64,000 nucleotides of DNA from Desulfomonile tiedjei. GTDB lineage: Bacteria > Desulfobacterota > Desulfomonilia > Desulfomonilales > Desulfomonilaceae. The DNA lies in the NCBI GenBank assembly GCA_016218715.1, contig JACRDG010000060.1:1-64000 (forward strand), written 5' to 3'. The notes beneath the pieces were generated by a model. That model saw only the letters and a list, made by a program, of their open reading frames with translations, made no database searches and was not told the DNA's origin. This document shows, piece by piece, positions 18,925 through 27,075 of this stretch. A program made the position numbers and the translations under genes. Each line of letters opens with the position of its first letter. Within the stretch, counting starts at the first letter, position 1.

Positions 18925-20895
18925 ATGCCTTACCGAACGTTAACAGTTCAAGCCAGCTCCCGTAATAAGACAGCATTCAGGGTGGCGGTGGTACTCTGTC
19001 TCTCATTATGCCTGCCCCATGTGTCCTCGACGGTTTCACCGAGCTTTGCTTGGGAGTTCTCCATGCGTGGAGAAGCCGAAATGCGGTACCGCTATATTTC
19101 GAGGACAGGACCCAATGATCTTTTCGGGAATGCTGATTATGCCCAGGCATTTAACATTGGAACTCCGGGAGAATCTTCGATCGGTCTTGCCGGACCGAAT
19201 ATGAGATACGTTCAGGCAGAGGGATATTCTGTCAAGGGTTCGGACGCAGCCTATCATCAAATGCGGCTTTGGTTGTATCCGACGATCAAAATCAATGAGG
19301 CCGCGTCAGTGAGGACGATCATATCACTGTCGGGCAACCTCAATGGAAGTTACGCGAGGCAATATTCCCCCGAGCTACAGAACGACGCTGGCGGTAGAGG
19401 CTACTATGTGAGTCCGAGTGAAAACTGGGCCACTAACCCTCATTATAGCGGCTGGATCATGCCCGAGAGCCGCGACATCGTGGCCGGGGTGCCCATTGCC
19501 GCGCCGATGATTCAAGCCTTATGGTTCACGCTGAAGACACCGTTAGGTACGATGGTGTACGGCAGGCGCCCTGCAGGTTTCGGTGTAGGATGGGTGGTAC
19601 ACGAGAAGGACACTTATGCCACGTCCTTGTCACTCATAGTGCCGTATGGCCCACTAACGTTTGTATGGAGCCAGTACTTGCATGACAGTGGTGAAGACAC
19701 AGATCCAAACAATGAAGGAAACGTTTTTGAGCGATATTGGCAGTCTGTCTATAATGGGAGAGGATGGCCTCATACAACACCTTCGGCCACGGATCAGAAT
19801 AAGGTCGTCGATTGGAATCAGGCTTTTTCCGTCATCTACCAGAGTGGCAATTTAGACATCGGCGCTATGGTTCGAATTGTCAGATGGAGCAACGTTCACA
19901 GCATGTCGAACTATCGAATAGTAGCTCCGGACGGACCAGTAGGGACTCTGCGTGATGACGCCCTTTCCCCTACCATAGCTCAGTTCAATGTCGTCGGCGG
20001 CACGAGCGGGATAGAGACATCTGTTTTCTTGGGCAGCTACACAAATGGTTTTACTGGCCCAGGCACACCTTTGTATGGAGATATGTTTTTCATGCTTGCC
20101 GTGCCCTACCTGCGTTACAATAATGGGAGATTTTTCCTCAACGCAGAGTACGATCTGCAGACTGTGGAGATCCGCAGAACCGGGGGCCGTCCCATAAGTG
20201 GCCGTCCTCAGGCCTGGGCGGTGGAAACGGGTTGGCTGTCAGGCCCTTTGAAGATTAGCGTGGCAAATTTCTATCGAAGCGGGCATGACCGGAGGACAGG
20301 GACTTTCCACATACGAGCTCCGGAGGGCTGGCAGGGGGGATACGACGGCTGGAATTTCTTTTTGACTCGTTGGGGTGGGGGAGAGGGGCCCATAAGGCCC
20401 TACAACTTCCTGATGGGTCTCTATGGAACAGGTAACAACTCTTTTGACAGTGCTGGGAATTGTAAGTACCAGGACTTTATTGGTTATGCCGCCCGATTGG
20501 ACCTCGCTGTGGCCGCCAACCTCAATGTCTTCGGAGCGGTCTTGCGCGCAGCACGTGCCAGCAACACCGGTACTCCCGTGGGACTCTATGACGGAGTATC
20601 TCTTTACGGCCGTGACCGCGCAGTGTATCCATTTCGAAATCCAACACAGACTCCCAATGTTCCGGACACCGATCTTGGGTGGGAAATCGATGCCGGTTTG
20701 GATTGGAAGTTTCTGGAGAACGTTACGTTTAGGTTCCTGTTCGCAAGATGGCAACCCGGCGCTTGGTTCAAGTGGGCTTATCAGGACCGGTCTCGATTTC
20801 CCTATATGTTAAACCCCCCCACTCTAGACATTAATCCCGACCGTGCAATCGACCCGATCATTGCAGTTCAGACTGGCTTCATGATGGATTTCTGA
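18925..20895 (+). CDS. large predicted outer-membrane beta-barrel protein
   Basis: A 656-residue exported protein. Residues 1-43 form a signal peptide ending SFA before WEFSMRGE. The mature chain opens with barrel-like strands (FSMRGEAEMRYRYISRTGPNDLFGN), has many aromatic girdle residues and ends with GFMMDF, a C-terminal Phe as in most outer-membrane barrels. No plug, POTRA or TonB box is seen. The closest type I can offer is an alginate-export or porin-like barrel; this is a structural guess only. A G-rich stretch upstream (18908-18913) is 11 bases from the ATG. It is monocistronic between two long gaps. Confidence 0.78.
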   Translation: MPYRTLTVQASSRNKTAFRVAVVLCLSLCLPHVSSTVSPSFAWEFSMRGEAEMRYRYISRTGPNDLFGNADYAQAFNIGTPGESSIGLAGPNMRYVQAEGYSVKGSDAAYHQMRLWLYPTIKINEAASVRTIISLSGNLNGSYARQYSPELQNDAGGRGYYVSPSENWATNPHYSGWIMPESRDIVAGVPIAAPMIQALWFTLKTPLGTMVYGRRPAGFGVGWVVHEKDTYATSLSLIVPYGPLTFVWSQYLHDSGEDTDPNNEGNVFERYWQSVYNGRGWPHTTPSATDQNKVVDWNQAFSVIYQSGNLDIGAMVRIVRWSNVHSMSNYRIVAPDGPVGTLRDDALSPTIAQFNVVGGTSGIETSVFLGSYTNGFTGPGTPLYGDMFFMLAVPYLRYNNGRFFLNAEYDLQTVEIRRTGGRPISGRPQAWAVETGWLSGPLKISVANFYRSGHDRRTGTFHIRAPEGWQGGYDGWNFFLTRWGGGEGPIRPYNFLMGLYGTGNNSFDSAGNCKYQDFIGYAARLDLAVAANLNVFGAVLRAARASNTGTPVGLYDGVSLYGRDRAVYPFRNPTQTPNVPDTDLGWEIDAGLDWKFLENVTFRFLFARWQPGAWFKWAYQDRSRFPYMLNPPTLDINPDRAIDPIIAVQTGFMMDF

Positions 20896-21142
20896 CCTCT
20901 CGGTGGACTGACCGGAGACAGGATATTCTGTTTTCGTCTGAAAGTGTCAGGCATTACAGTGGGAAAGCCTTCCGTATTGTTACTCACGTGGGCGCCTCGA
21001 AATGCACTCAGATGTTGAGCCAACCCGGAAATAGTGCCTGAGAGATGTGTGTGACTCCCGATGAGGCCCGCTATAGAGAAGCAGAGTCGGGAGTGTAAAA
21101 CGCCTTTCCGGGGCTTTTGGGGAAGCAAGGCCCGCAGATCGT
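20896..21142. other. intergenic, nothing recognised
   Basis: Left part of a 652-base gap. No gene or clear terminator. The right part holds a dispersed repeat, an inverted repeat and a promoter, listed separately. Confidence 0.35.
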
Positions 21143-21220
21143 CCCGCCGATTACCGCGGCTGGGATCGGGCAGGCCGATTGCGTGCTCCGCAAAACTTCT
21201 CTGCCACCCCCAGGGCCGTT
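21143..21220. repeat. short dispersed repeat, copy 2
   Basis: Matches 17173-17250: CCCGCCGATTACCGCGGC, then ATCGGGCAGGCCGATTGCGTGC. Beyond about 45 bases the match weakens. Confidence 0.6.
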
Positions 21221-21401
21221 TCGGGTCTTTTTTCGGCGCGCTCGTCTCCGCTGACTCCCTGGCCTTTCTCAGTCAATTCATTGTAATATCGCGCGGTGGC
21301 TTGTGGCTTCGCACACTCACCGCCGATCCGGATTTGCGGAAAGACTCGTAACGGGTTTGAACACCTGGGCATGTGGAAATGCTTGCACCGCGAGGCCCGA
21401 A

Positions 21402-21419
21402 AGTGTCAATAATGACACT
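21402..21419. promoter_or_regulatory. perfect 7-bp inverted repeat, candidate operator
   Basis: AGTGTCA (21402-21408), loop ATAA, TGACACT (21413-21419). It ends 15 bases before the -35 box of the next promoter, where an activator or repressor could bind. It is followed by a T run at 21431-21436, so it might alternatively act as a weak terminator. Confidence 0.4.
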
Positions 21420-21434
21420 GCATCGCGCATTTTT

Positions 21435-21464
21435 TTGTCGGTCACCCGCCGGCTGGGGTATGCT
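21435..21464 (+). promoter_or_regulatory. promoter for the PilZ-domain gene
   Basis: TTGTCG (21435-21440), 18 bases, TATGCT (21459-21464). It lies 84 bases before ATG 21548. Confidence 0.5.
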
Positions 21465-21547
21465 ATAGAAGATATTCAAGAATGCTCGAGGGCCAATGCG
21501 CCCATGATACATTAGTACCGGAGTCCGTTCAAAAGGGGGAGGACTTC

Positions 21548-22300
21548 ATGAGTCCGAGAGAGATAAGAGGCAGGGACATACTGGCCGATGTCAAGGCAGG
21601 AATGGCTGACGCCGTGTTGATGAGCAAGTACAAGCTGACGGCTCAGGCACTCCTCAAGGTGATGACGAGACTTGTCTGGGACGGTTTCTTGCCCGCGTCC
21701 GAACTGGCGCTCCGAAAGCCATTGATAAAGAGTGTGTTGCAGAGGCGGCAAAGGCGGATTGTTGCCAAAGACATGCTGCGAGATCTCCGGTCGAGGATGA
21801 GCGACGCCGCGCTCATGGAGAAATACAAGCTGACGTCCAGGGGGCTTCAGAGAATCTTTGAACGGCTCGTTGATTCCAATGCGATCGGCCACGCTGAACT
21901 CCAAGAGATTTCTTCATCCTACAGAGCCAAAGTGGAAGGGATCAGCGGAAGACGACATAACAGAGCTTACCTGACCGTACCGGTCCCCATATATGATTCT
22001 CAGTCTTTTTCCGCCGGTCTTTTGAGGGATATCTCACGAGAGGGTTTTCGCGTGGTGGGGATAGAATCAGCCGTCGGCGACATCAAGACTTTCGAAATCC
22101 CCTTGGACATGTTCGGGCGCGCCGAGCCGCTCCTCGTCGTTGGCGAATGTCGCTGGGTTGCCAGAAGGGGACTCGACCAGAGGTACATCGTCGCGGGATA
22201 CAAGATGTCCAATTTCAGCCGAGCCGACGAAAATGCCGTCAGAAAGTTCATCAGCAGTCTGTTATTCACAGATTCGGGTGAATGGCAAACCGTGCGGTGA
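21548..22300 (+). CDS. PilZ-domain protein with a duplicated helical motif
   Basis: A 250-residue protein. Residues 8-52 and about 75-119 are two copies of a helical motif (first: DILADVKAGMADAVLMSKYKL; second: DMLRDLRSRMSDAALMEKYKL, each followed by an LxxxxxRLVxxx helix). A C-terminal PilZ-like domain follows (RRHNRAYLTVPVPIYD, SAGLLRDISREGFRVVG), a fold that in many proteins binds cyclic di-GMP. The usual RxxxR is represented by RRHNR and the D/NxSxxG by DISREG, so binding is plausible. ATG 21548 has GGGGGAGG nine bases upstream. The same helical motif occurs in the protein at 25638-26894. The motif has no name I can give. Confidence 0.8.
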   Translation: MSPREIRGRDILADVKAGMADAVLMSKYKLTAQALLKVMTRLVWDGFLPASELALRKPLIKSVLQRRQRRIVAKDMLRDLRSRMSDAALMEKYKLTSRGLQRIFERLVDSNAIGHAELQEISSSYRAKVEGISGRRHNRAYLTVPVPIYDSQSFSAGLLRDISREGFRVVGIESAVGDIKTFEIPLDMFGRAEPLLVVGECRWVARRGLDQRYIVAGYKMSNFSRADENAVRKFISSLLFTDSGEWQTVR

Positions 22301-22638
22301 CCGGTCAGGTTTCATTGGCGAACGCGACCCTGGCAAGGCCTCCCCGTGGGGTGCACATCCCCACGAACTCTTCAAGAGACTCGTCGTCGGCCTCGACGAA
22401 TGCTCGGCTTATCGCGGTTGCAAAAAATAATGTCCGATTGGATGGCCGCCGACCTGGTGGACCCTTCCCTTCGGACAAGGCGAGCCGTCAAACCGTCGTT
22501 CGGGAGCCTCCAGGCCGGTCGATCGAACCGGTCAGAGGATTTGGCAACCGGTATTAATAGGCTTGGCGTTCCTCTGGTCTCCTGAATGGTCACTCCCGCA
22601 CGTGGTGGCAGACCAGCGCTCTTATGTACACGCCCATT
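22301..22638. other. intergenic between convergent genes
   Basis: No gene and no clear bidirectional terminator is visible in these 338 bases. Confidence 0.35.
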
Positions 22639-25092
22639 TCATAGCTGAGAGTCACTCGTTGCTTGCTCAAGAAGCTCACGAGGCACACGAACGGTCACAT
22701 TCCACGCGAGAGATCGTTCAGCAGGTCTGGATTTCACGACAGAGTCCCGAACCTTGGCCGAGCCGGTATCGGCATAGGCTATCGACGCTCGCTCGGGCTC
22801 GATGTTCATTAAGACACCTCCGCAATTGCGAACATAGAAGACAGAGCCTGTCTGCCCGTGAGAAACACTCAATTTCTTGAAATGAGGGATGCCAGGCAGT
22901 TGCCGCTGGACTTCGTTCCCGGAAGTGTCGCTGTATTCCAGCAGATGAATGAGATCCGCTCCGGCTTCATCAGGAGCGTTTCTCATTTTGATAATCTGCG
23001 CCAATGCGACAAATCGATAGAGATGCGCAAGCTCCTGATAGATCGGCCTCGCCGATGCGATCTCACCATATTTCTCTGTGAAGCTCCTGGCAAACTCATC
23101 GGCCAATGGGTGAGGTTTTCCGCTCTGGGTCACCTGCCCCGTGCCGGTAAGGAGTTCTTCTTCAGTGGAGAGCCCCACAGCCACCCGTTTGACCCAGATG
23201 GCATCGTCCTCTTCGAGGTAAGCGCTCTCTTTCGGCGCAAACCAGAATCTGTTGAAAATCATGGGGGGCACGGCGGCCTTCCCTCTACTCGCGTCTTGTC
23301 GAATGGCGGCCAACATTTTGTCGGTAACGCTCTGGAAACCGCGAATATCGAGGTTCTCCGATCCATCGACCAGCCGTTTCATGAAATAATCCGCTTCCAC
23401 CATTATCTTGGAGAATCGCGAATCAAACGGAACGCCCATGACCCGTACGGCTTGAGGCTGTTGGCAGAGGTTTTGCCATTTGCGATTCGCCTTCTCCAGG
23501 TCTCGCTCGTTGAGAACTCTGTCACCGGAGGCATCCACCCCTTGGAGCTGCCTCATGACTTCCGGATCTGGATCGATGGAACAGCCTGGGAATTCTTGTG
23601 CTGCCCATGCGTTTTTTAGCGCCACCAGAAGATCCTCTGTATGGAGCCGTGGCCCGCCACCAGCCGTACTTCCCAGAAGAATGAGGTCCCCGTTTTCTTT
23701 GTCCAGGCAGTATCCAAGCAGTTCCCTCATACCCCCCAAGAACCTTGCGTCATCCGAACATCTTCCCGTATCCGCACATTCCTTGAGTCTTTCCTGCAAT
23801 ACCGTCAATGACAACGCGACGGCTTCTATGGTCTTACCCTGGTCCGCTGTGGGACTTGGCTCTACGAGAGGTTGCTCGGCGGCCCCGGTTTTCGGCGGCG
23901 CTTCTGTTTTCGGCGGCTCCACCTTTTCAGGGGTCACGGCAGGTGCATCCACCGTCGTGGCCGTATGAGGAGCCGGGGCCTGTTCCGGCTTCCGCTCGAC
24001 CGGTTGCTCTGGCGCAGCAGGTTGGGGACTTGGCTCCGCGACAGGTTGCTCGGTGGCACCCGCTATCGCCGGAGCTTCTGTCTTGGGCGGCTCCACCTTT
24101 TCAGGGGTCGCCGCAGGGGCATCCACTGTCGAGGCAGTCTGAGGAGGCGGGGCCTGTTCCGGCTTCCGCTCGACCGGTTGCTCTTGCGCAGCAGGTTGGG
24201 GATTTGGCTCCGCGACTGGTTGCTCTGCCGCAGCGGTTTTCGCCGGCGCTTCTGTTTTCGGCGGCTCCACCTTTTCAGGCGTCACGGCAGGGGCGTCCAT
24301 TGTCGAGGCCGGCTGAGGAGCCGGGGCCTGTTCCGGCTTGGGGTCGACCGGTTGCTCGTGCGCAGCAGGTTTTTCTGGCTGAGGCCCGATGGCCCTTGGC
24401 TTCTCGGCTACCCTGGGCTTTTCCACCAGCGACGGTTCAGCCACCGTCGGCTGCGGCATAGAGTGATTGCGTGAGTGCTCGGAATCGGCGTCCCCTGATG
24501 TCTCCGGTTCCGCCGCCAGCGTAGCCGCACCGGATCGTACTATCCGCAATCGTAATTCAGCCTCGGTGAATGATTGTTTCCCCAACGCTGAGGCCTCGGC
24601 TCCAATCCAGCTCTCGGCCATCTCAGGTCTGTCCGACCCGGCGAAGTCACGAGAAGACTCGCCAGCTCTTCGCGCGGTCTCTTCTCGCGTGAGCGTGGCC
24701 ACGGCCTTGACTACCTCGGTCCCCTCGGGACCGCGGATTCTGAAGATGATCCCGGAACCTGACGCAGGTACGGAGTAAGTCTTTCCTTTCTCCACTCTAT
24801 TGTCCGGGTGCCACTTGTTTGGAAACAGGATGCTTACCTCGCCGCTCGTTCCGATGTCGATGAGTGTCAGATAGCAATCCTTATTCGCCTCGAACCTAAG
24901 TCGAATTTTGTCGCCAATCCGATAAACCGACTTGTTCTCATCAGTCCATAGTCTGACCTTGAATTCCCGCTTTTCAGCCTGACTGTCCGTCCTCGATTTC
25001 GCCAGCACCGTGCTCGCGTCCCAAGCTGACAATAGTAGGCACGCTATAAGCAGTATCATTGCCAACGAGGAGATCCTGTTCCATGCCTTCAT
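22639..25092 (-). CDS. exported DUF4384 / DUF1598-like protein with a Pro-rich tandem repeat
   Basis: An 817-residue exported protein. ATG 25092 is preferred (AGGAG upstream, then signal segment ISSLAMILLIACLLLSAW). Residues about 40-140 match DUF4384 (VYRIGDKIRLRFEANKDCYL, LTLIDIGTSGEVSILFPN). A Pro/Ala/Glu-rich stretch contains three 58-residue repeats, each starting EQPV.. and including TPEKVEPPKTEAP. The C-terminal 330 residues resemble DUF1598 (VEADYFMKRLVDG, FNRFWFAP, FARSFTEKYGEIASARPIYQEL). DUF4384 often accompanies serine/threonine kinase or peptidoglycan-associated systems; the Pro-rich part is probably an extended periplasmic spacer. No enzymatic residues are evident. Confidence 0.82.
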   Translation of the reverse strand: MKAWNRISSLAMILLIACLLLSAWDASTVLAKSRTDSQAEKREFKVRLWTDENKSVYRIGDKIRLRFEANKDCYLTLIDIGTSGEVSILFPNKWHPDNRVEKGKTYSVPASGSGIIFRIRGPEGTEVVKAVATLTREETARRAGESSRDFAGSDRPEMAESWIGAEASALGKQSFTEAELRLRIVRSGAATLAAEPETSGDADSEHSRNHSMPQPTVAEPSLVEKPRVAEKPRAIGPQPEKPAAHEQPVDPKPEQAPAPQPASTMDAPAVTPEKVEPPKTEAPAKTAAAEQPVAEPNPQPAAQEQPVERKPEQAPPPQTASTVDAPAATPEKVEPPKTEAPAIAGATEQPVAEPSPQPAAPEQPVERKPEQAPAPHTATTVDAPAVTPEKVEPPKTEAPPKTGAAEQPLVEPSPTADQGKTIEAVALSLTVLQERLKECADTGRCSDDARFLGGMRELLGYCLDKENGDLILLGSTAGGGPRLHTEDLLVALKNAWAAQEFPGCSIDPDPEVMRQLQGVDASGDRVLNERDLEKANRKWQNLCQQPQAVRVMGVPFDSRFSKIMVEADYFMKRLVDGSENLDIRGFQSVTDKMLAAIRQDASRGKAAVPPMIFNRFWFAPKESAYLEEDDAIWVKRVAVGLSTEEELLTGTGQVTQSGKPHPLADEFARSFTEKYGEIASARPIYQELAHLYRFVALAQIIKMRNAPDEAGADLIHLLEYSDTSGNEVQRQLPGIPHFKKLSVSHGQTGSVFYVRNCGGVLMNIEPERASIAYADTGSAKVRDSVVKSRPAERSLAWNVTVRVPRELLEQATSDSQL
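23836..24357 (-). repeat. 3 x 174 bp in-frame tandem repeat
   Basis: Three units start at 24357, 24183 and 24009 reading on the minus strand. The period is exactly 174 bases (58 codons), so copy-number changes would keep the frame of the enclosing gene. The third unit is slightly diverged at its end. Confidence 0.85.
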
Positions 25093-25542
25093 TGAAACAC
25101 TCCTTTCCGCCGCTCCCTCATATTGCTCCACCAACCTGCTCAGTCGTTTTTTTGGCAGTTGCCGTAGAAGACTCCCCGATCTCGGGGGACCTTTCCCGCC
25201 AGTTTACGCTTGCTCCGCGAAAGGTCTTACCAGTACTATGCTCTTGGCCGCTCTCATCCCGGAAAAGCTCTCAGAATCCTGTCGTCGATCGCTAAAGGGT
25301 TAGTTGGGCACGACCAGCTCATGTGACAAAGAATTCTGCTCCGCGGAAAAGATTCTCGACTGGAGACAAAATGCCGCGAGAATTGACAGGAGCTCCACTA
25401 GTCCACGGCCTCCCAACGGCCTCGAAACTTCGGCAAACGTTTGCGCGAATCGATGGATGGGCTCGAACGAGCATGCGGCCGTGCCGCTCAGCAGGTCTTG
25501 TCATCTCCCTTGTGCACTTCTCGTGGCCGGGAACCGTCATGG
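25093..25542. other. intergenic between divergent genes
   Basis: No gene is supported here. A plus-strand frame from 25323 is continuous with the next gene but lacks a ribosome binding site and looks non-coding before 25638. Confidence 0.4.
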
Positions 25543-25571
25543 TTGACGAGCAACTATGCTTGAATTACCCT
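25543..25571 (+). promoter_or_regulatory. possible promoter
   Basis: TTGACG (25543-25548), 17 bases, TACCCT (25566-25571), 66 bases before ATG 25638. The same spacing and -10 appear before the AMIN gene on the minus strand at 42866-42894. Confidence 0.35.
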
Positions 25572-25637
25572 GAGCTTAATTCACAATCTGACTGCATGGG
25601 GTTGACGCAGAATTATCTCTCCGGAAAGGACGGTGTC

Positions 25638-26894
25638 ATGGTCACCCCCGAAAAGCGAAGAATTAGCGCTCGGCAGCTCCTGTCAGACATCCAAGCGGGG
25701 ATGGACGGCGAGCAACTGAGTCAGAAGCATGGCTTGTCCGACAGGTCGCGGGAATCGGTCTTACATAAGCTGGCCGCAGCCGGTCTCATCACCGAGGAGC
25801 AGGTGCAACGGTTATCAGTGTCGCAGCCCGTCGAGCGTGACACCGATCGAGAAGACGCTCAGGCCGCCGATCTGAGAAAATGCCCAGCGTGCGATGCCCT
25901 GCTGGCATCTGGCAGTCCGGAATGCCCCGTTTGCGGAGTAGTGGTGGCGAAGTTCGTGGCACGTCAGGAACAGGGGAGCCGGGATCGCGAGTCAAGGCGG
26001 GACACCAGTGCCTCGCCGGGGAAACGTTGGCTGCTCTTGAGCTGCATGGTCACGCTCGTCGTAGTCGCGGGAGGGTATTTCGTGTTCCGGCTTCACGACA
26101 AAACCCAGGAGAAGCCCAAAACCGCTGCAGCGACCGGCATACGTCAAGTGGAGGAGGAATCGTCCAAGCGGCCCGGCGCGGCAGCCAGAGTTCCAGCACC
26201 AAAAGACCGTAAGGCCCAAGAAACCCCGAAGGCCCCAAACATTTTCGCCATGAACGCGGGGGAATTGCTCGAACTGAAATTTGTTCCGGAAGGGTTTCCC
26301 CTGGGCCTGGCGGTAAGTCAGGGTTCTGGAGGCGTACACTTCTTCGGAACGCCGGACCCGAATCAGGGATTCAAGAAATTCCCCCCCGAGGCCGACTCCA
26401 GACGATATTACGACCAGATCACCATAGCCGGCCAGAGTTTCCTCATGATCACAGACGAATCGAATCCTCCGAAGATCTACCTTGATGCCAACCGGAACGG
26501 AGACATGACAGACGACCCGGGCCCCTTCGCGGGTGAAGGACCAAACGCGGCCCCCAGTCACTATACTTTGGAATTGCCTTATCAGGGAGAAGAGCTCTCT
26601 GTTCCTTACCGACTGTGGCTTTTCCCCAGCAACATGGGCGGCGTACGTTTCTACCCCACGTGCTATTGGCTCGGACAGGTCGAGCTCAACGGTAACCCCT
26701 TCAAGGTAGTCACGTTCGACGGCAACGCAGACGGGGACTATTCCAACGATCCGGTGGTGGTCGACCTGGACGATGACGGCAAGGCTGCTGATTCTGAACG
26801 TCTGAAACCGGGGCAAAGCCTCACCATCGACGGAAGAGAGCTGAAACTCCTCGCCATTGCGCCGAGCGGCCGCTGGGTGCGAGTCCAATACTAG
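25638..26894 (+). CDS. membrane-anchored protein: helical motif, zinc ribbon, Ca-loop-like C-terminal domain
   Basis: A 418-residue protein with an unusual order. Residues 8-52 carry the helical motif also seen twice in the PilZ protein (ARQLLSDIQAGMDGEQLSQKHGL). Next come CPACDALL and CPVCGVVV, a four-cysteine zinc-ribbon-like pair, then one membrane segment (LLSCMVTLVVVAGGYFVF), an Ala/Lys/Pro-rich linker and a C-terminal domain with DANRNGDMTDD and DGNADGDYSNDPVVVDLDDDG, which resemble calcium-binding loops. The topology suggests a cytoplasmic sensor part and a periplasmic domain. ATG 25638 has GGAAAGGA upstream; 105 in-frame codons before it are ignored. Function unknown. Confidence 0.75.
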   Translation: MVTPEKRRISARQLLSDIQAGMDGEQLSQKHGLSDRSRESVLHKLAAAGLITEEQVQRLSVSQPVERDTDREDAQAADLRKCPACDALLASGSPECPVCGVVVAKFVARQEQGSRDRESRRDTSASPGKRWLLLSCMVTLVVVAGGYFVFRLHDKTQEKPKTAAATGIRQVEEESSKRPGAAARVPAPKDRKAQETPKAPNIFAMNAGELLELKFVPEGFPLGLAVSQGSGGVHFFGTPDPNQGFKKFPPEADSRRYYDQITIAGQSFLMITDESNPPKIYLDANRNGDMTDDPGPFAGEGPNAAPSHYTLELPYQGEELSVPYRLWLFPSNMGGVRFYPTCYWLGQVELNGNPFKVVTFDGNADGDYSNDPVVVDLDDDGKAADSERLKPGQSLTIDGRELKLLAIAPSGRWVRVQY

Positions 26895-26896
26895 TT

Positions 26897-26975
26897 TGAC
26901 AGCACTTTGACCACAGTGCCGGATCGTTCTTGACCGGGCACCTGCGGTGAGGTACGCTTATCAACAGGAAAGCAC
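26897..26975 (+). repeat. promoter-type repeat, copy 1
   Basis: TGACAGCACTTTGACC starts this copy and recurs at 33075. The two copies also share TCTTGACCG (GTTCTTGACCG here, GCTCTTGACCG there) and the ending GTGAGGTACGCT. Two TTGACC hexamers begin exactly 23 bases apart (26907 and 26930) in both copies. Confidence 0.75.
26930..26958 (+). promoter_or_regulatory. promoter in repeat copy 1, before the hybrid kinase
   Basis: TTGACC (26930-26935), 17 bases, TACGCT (26953-26958). It would start transcription about 110 bases before ATG 27076. Confidence 0.5.
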
Positions 26976-27075
26976 CGGTTTCTCAACAATGGGCCGACGG
27001 GCTTGGCCCCCGGCTTAGTGGGGGATTATCAGTGAGCCTTTTCTGTGTCGGGGAGATCGTACATCCAGCGGCAGG

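Noticed and set aside
23836-24357. CRISPR-like array
   Set aside because: The repeat is 174 bases, contiguous without spacers and codes in frame for a Pro-rich protein region.
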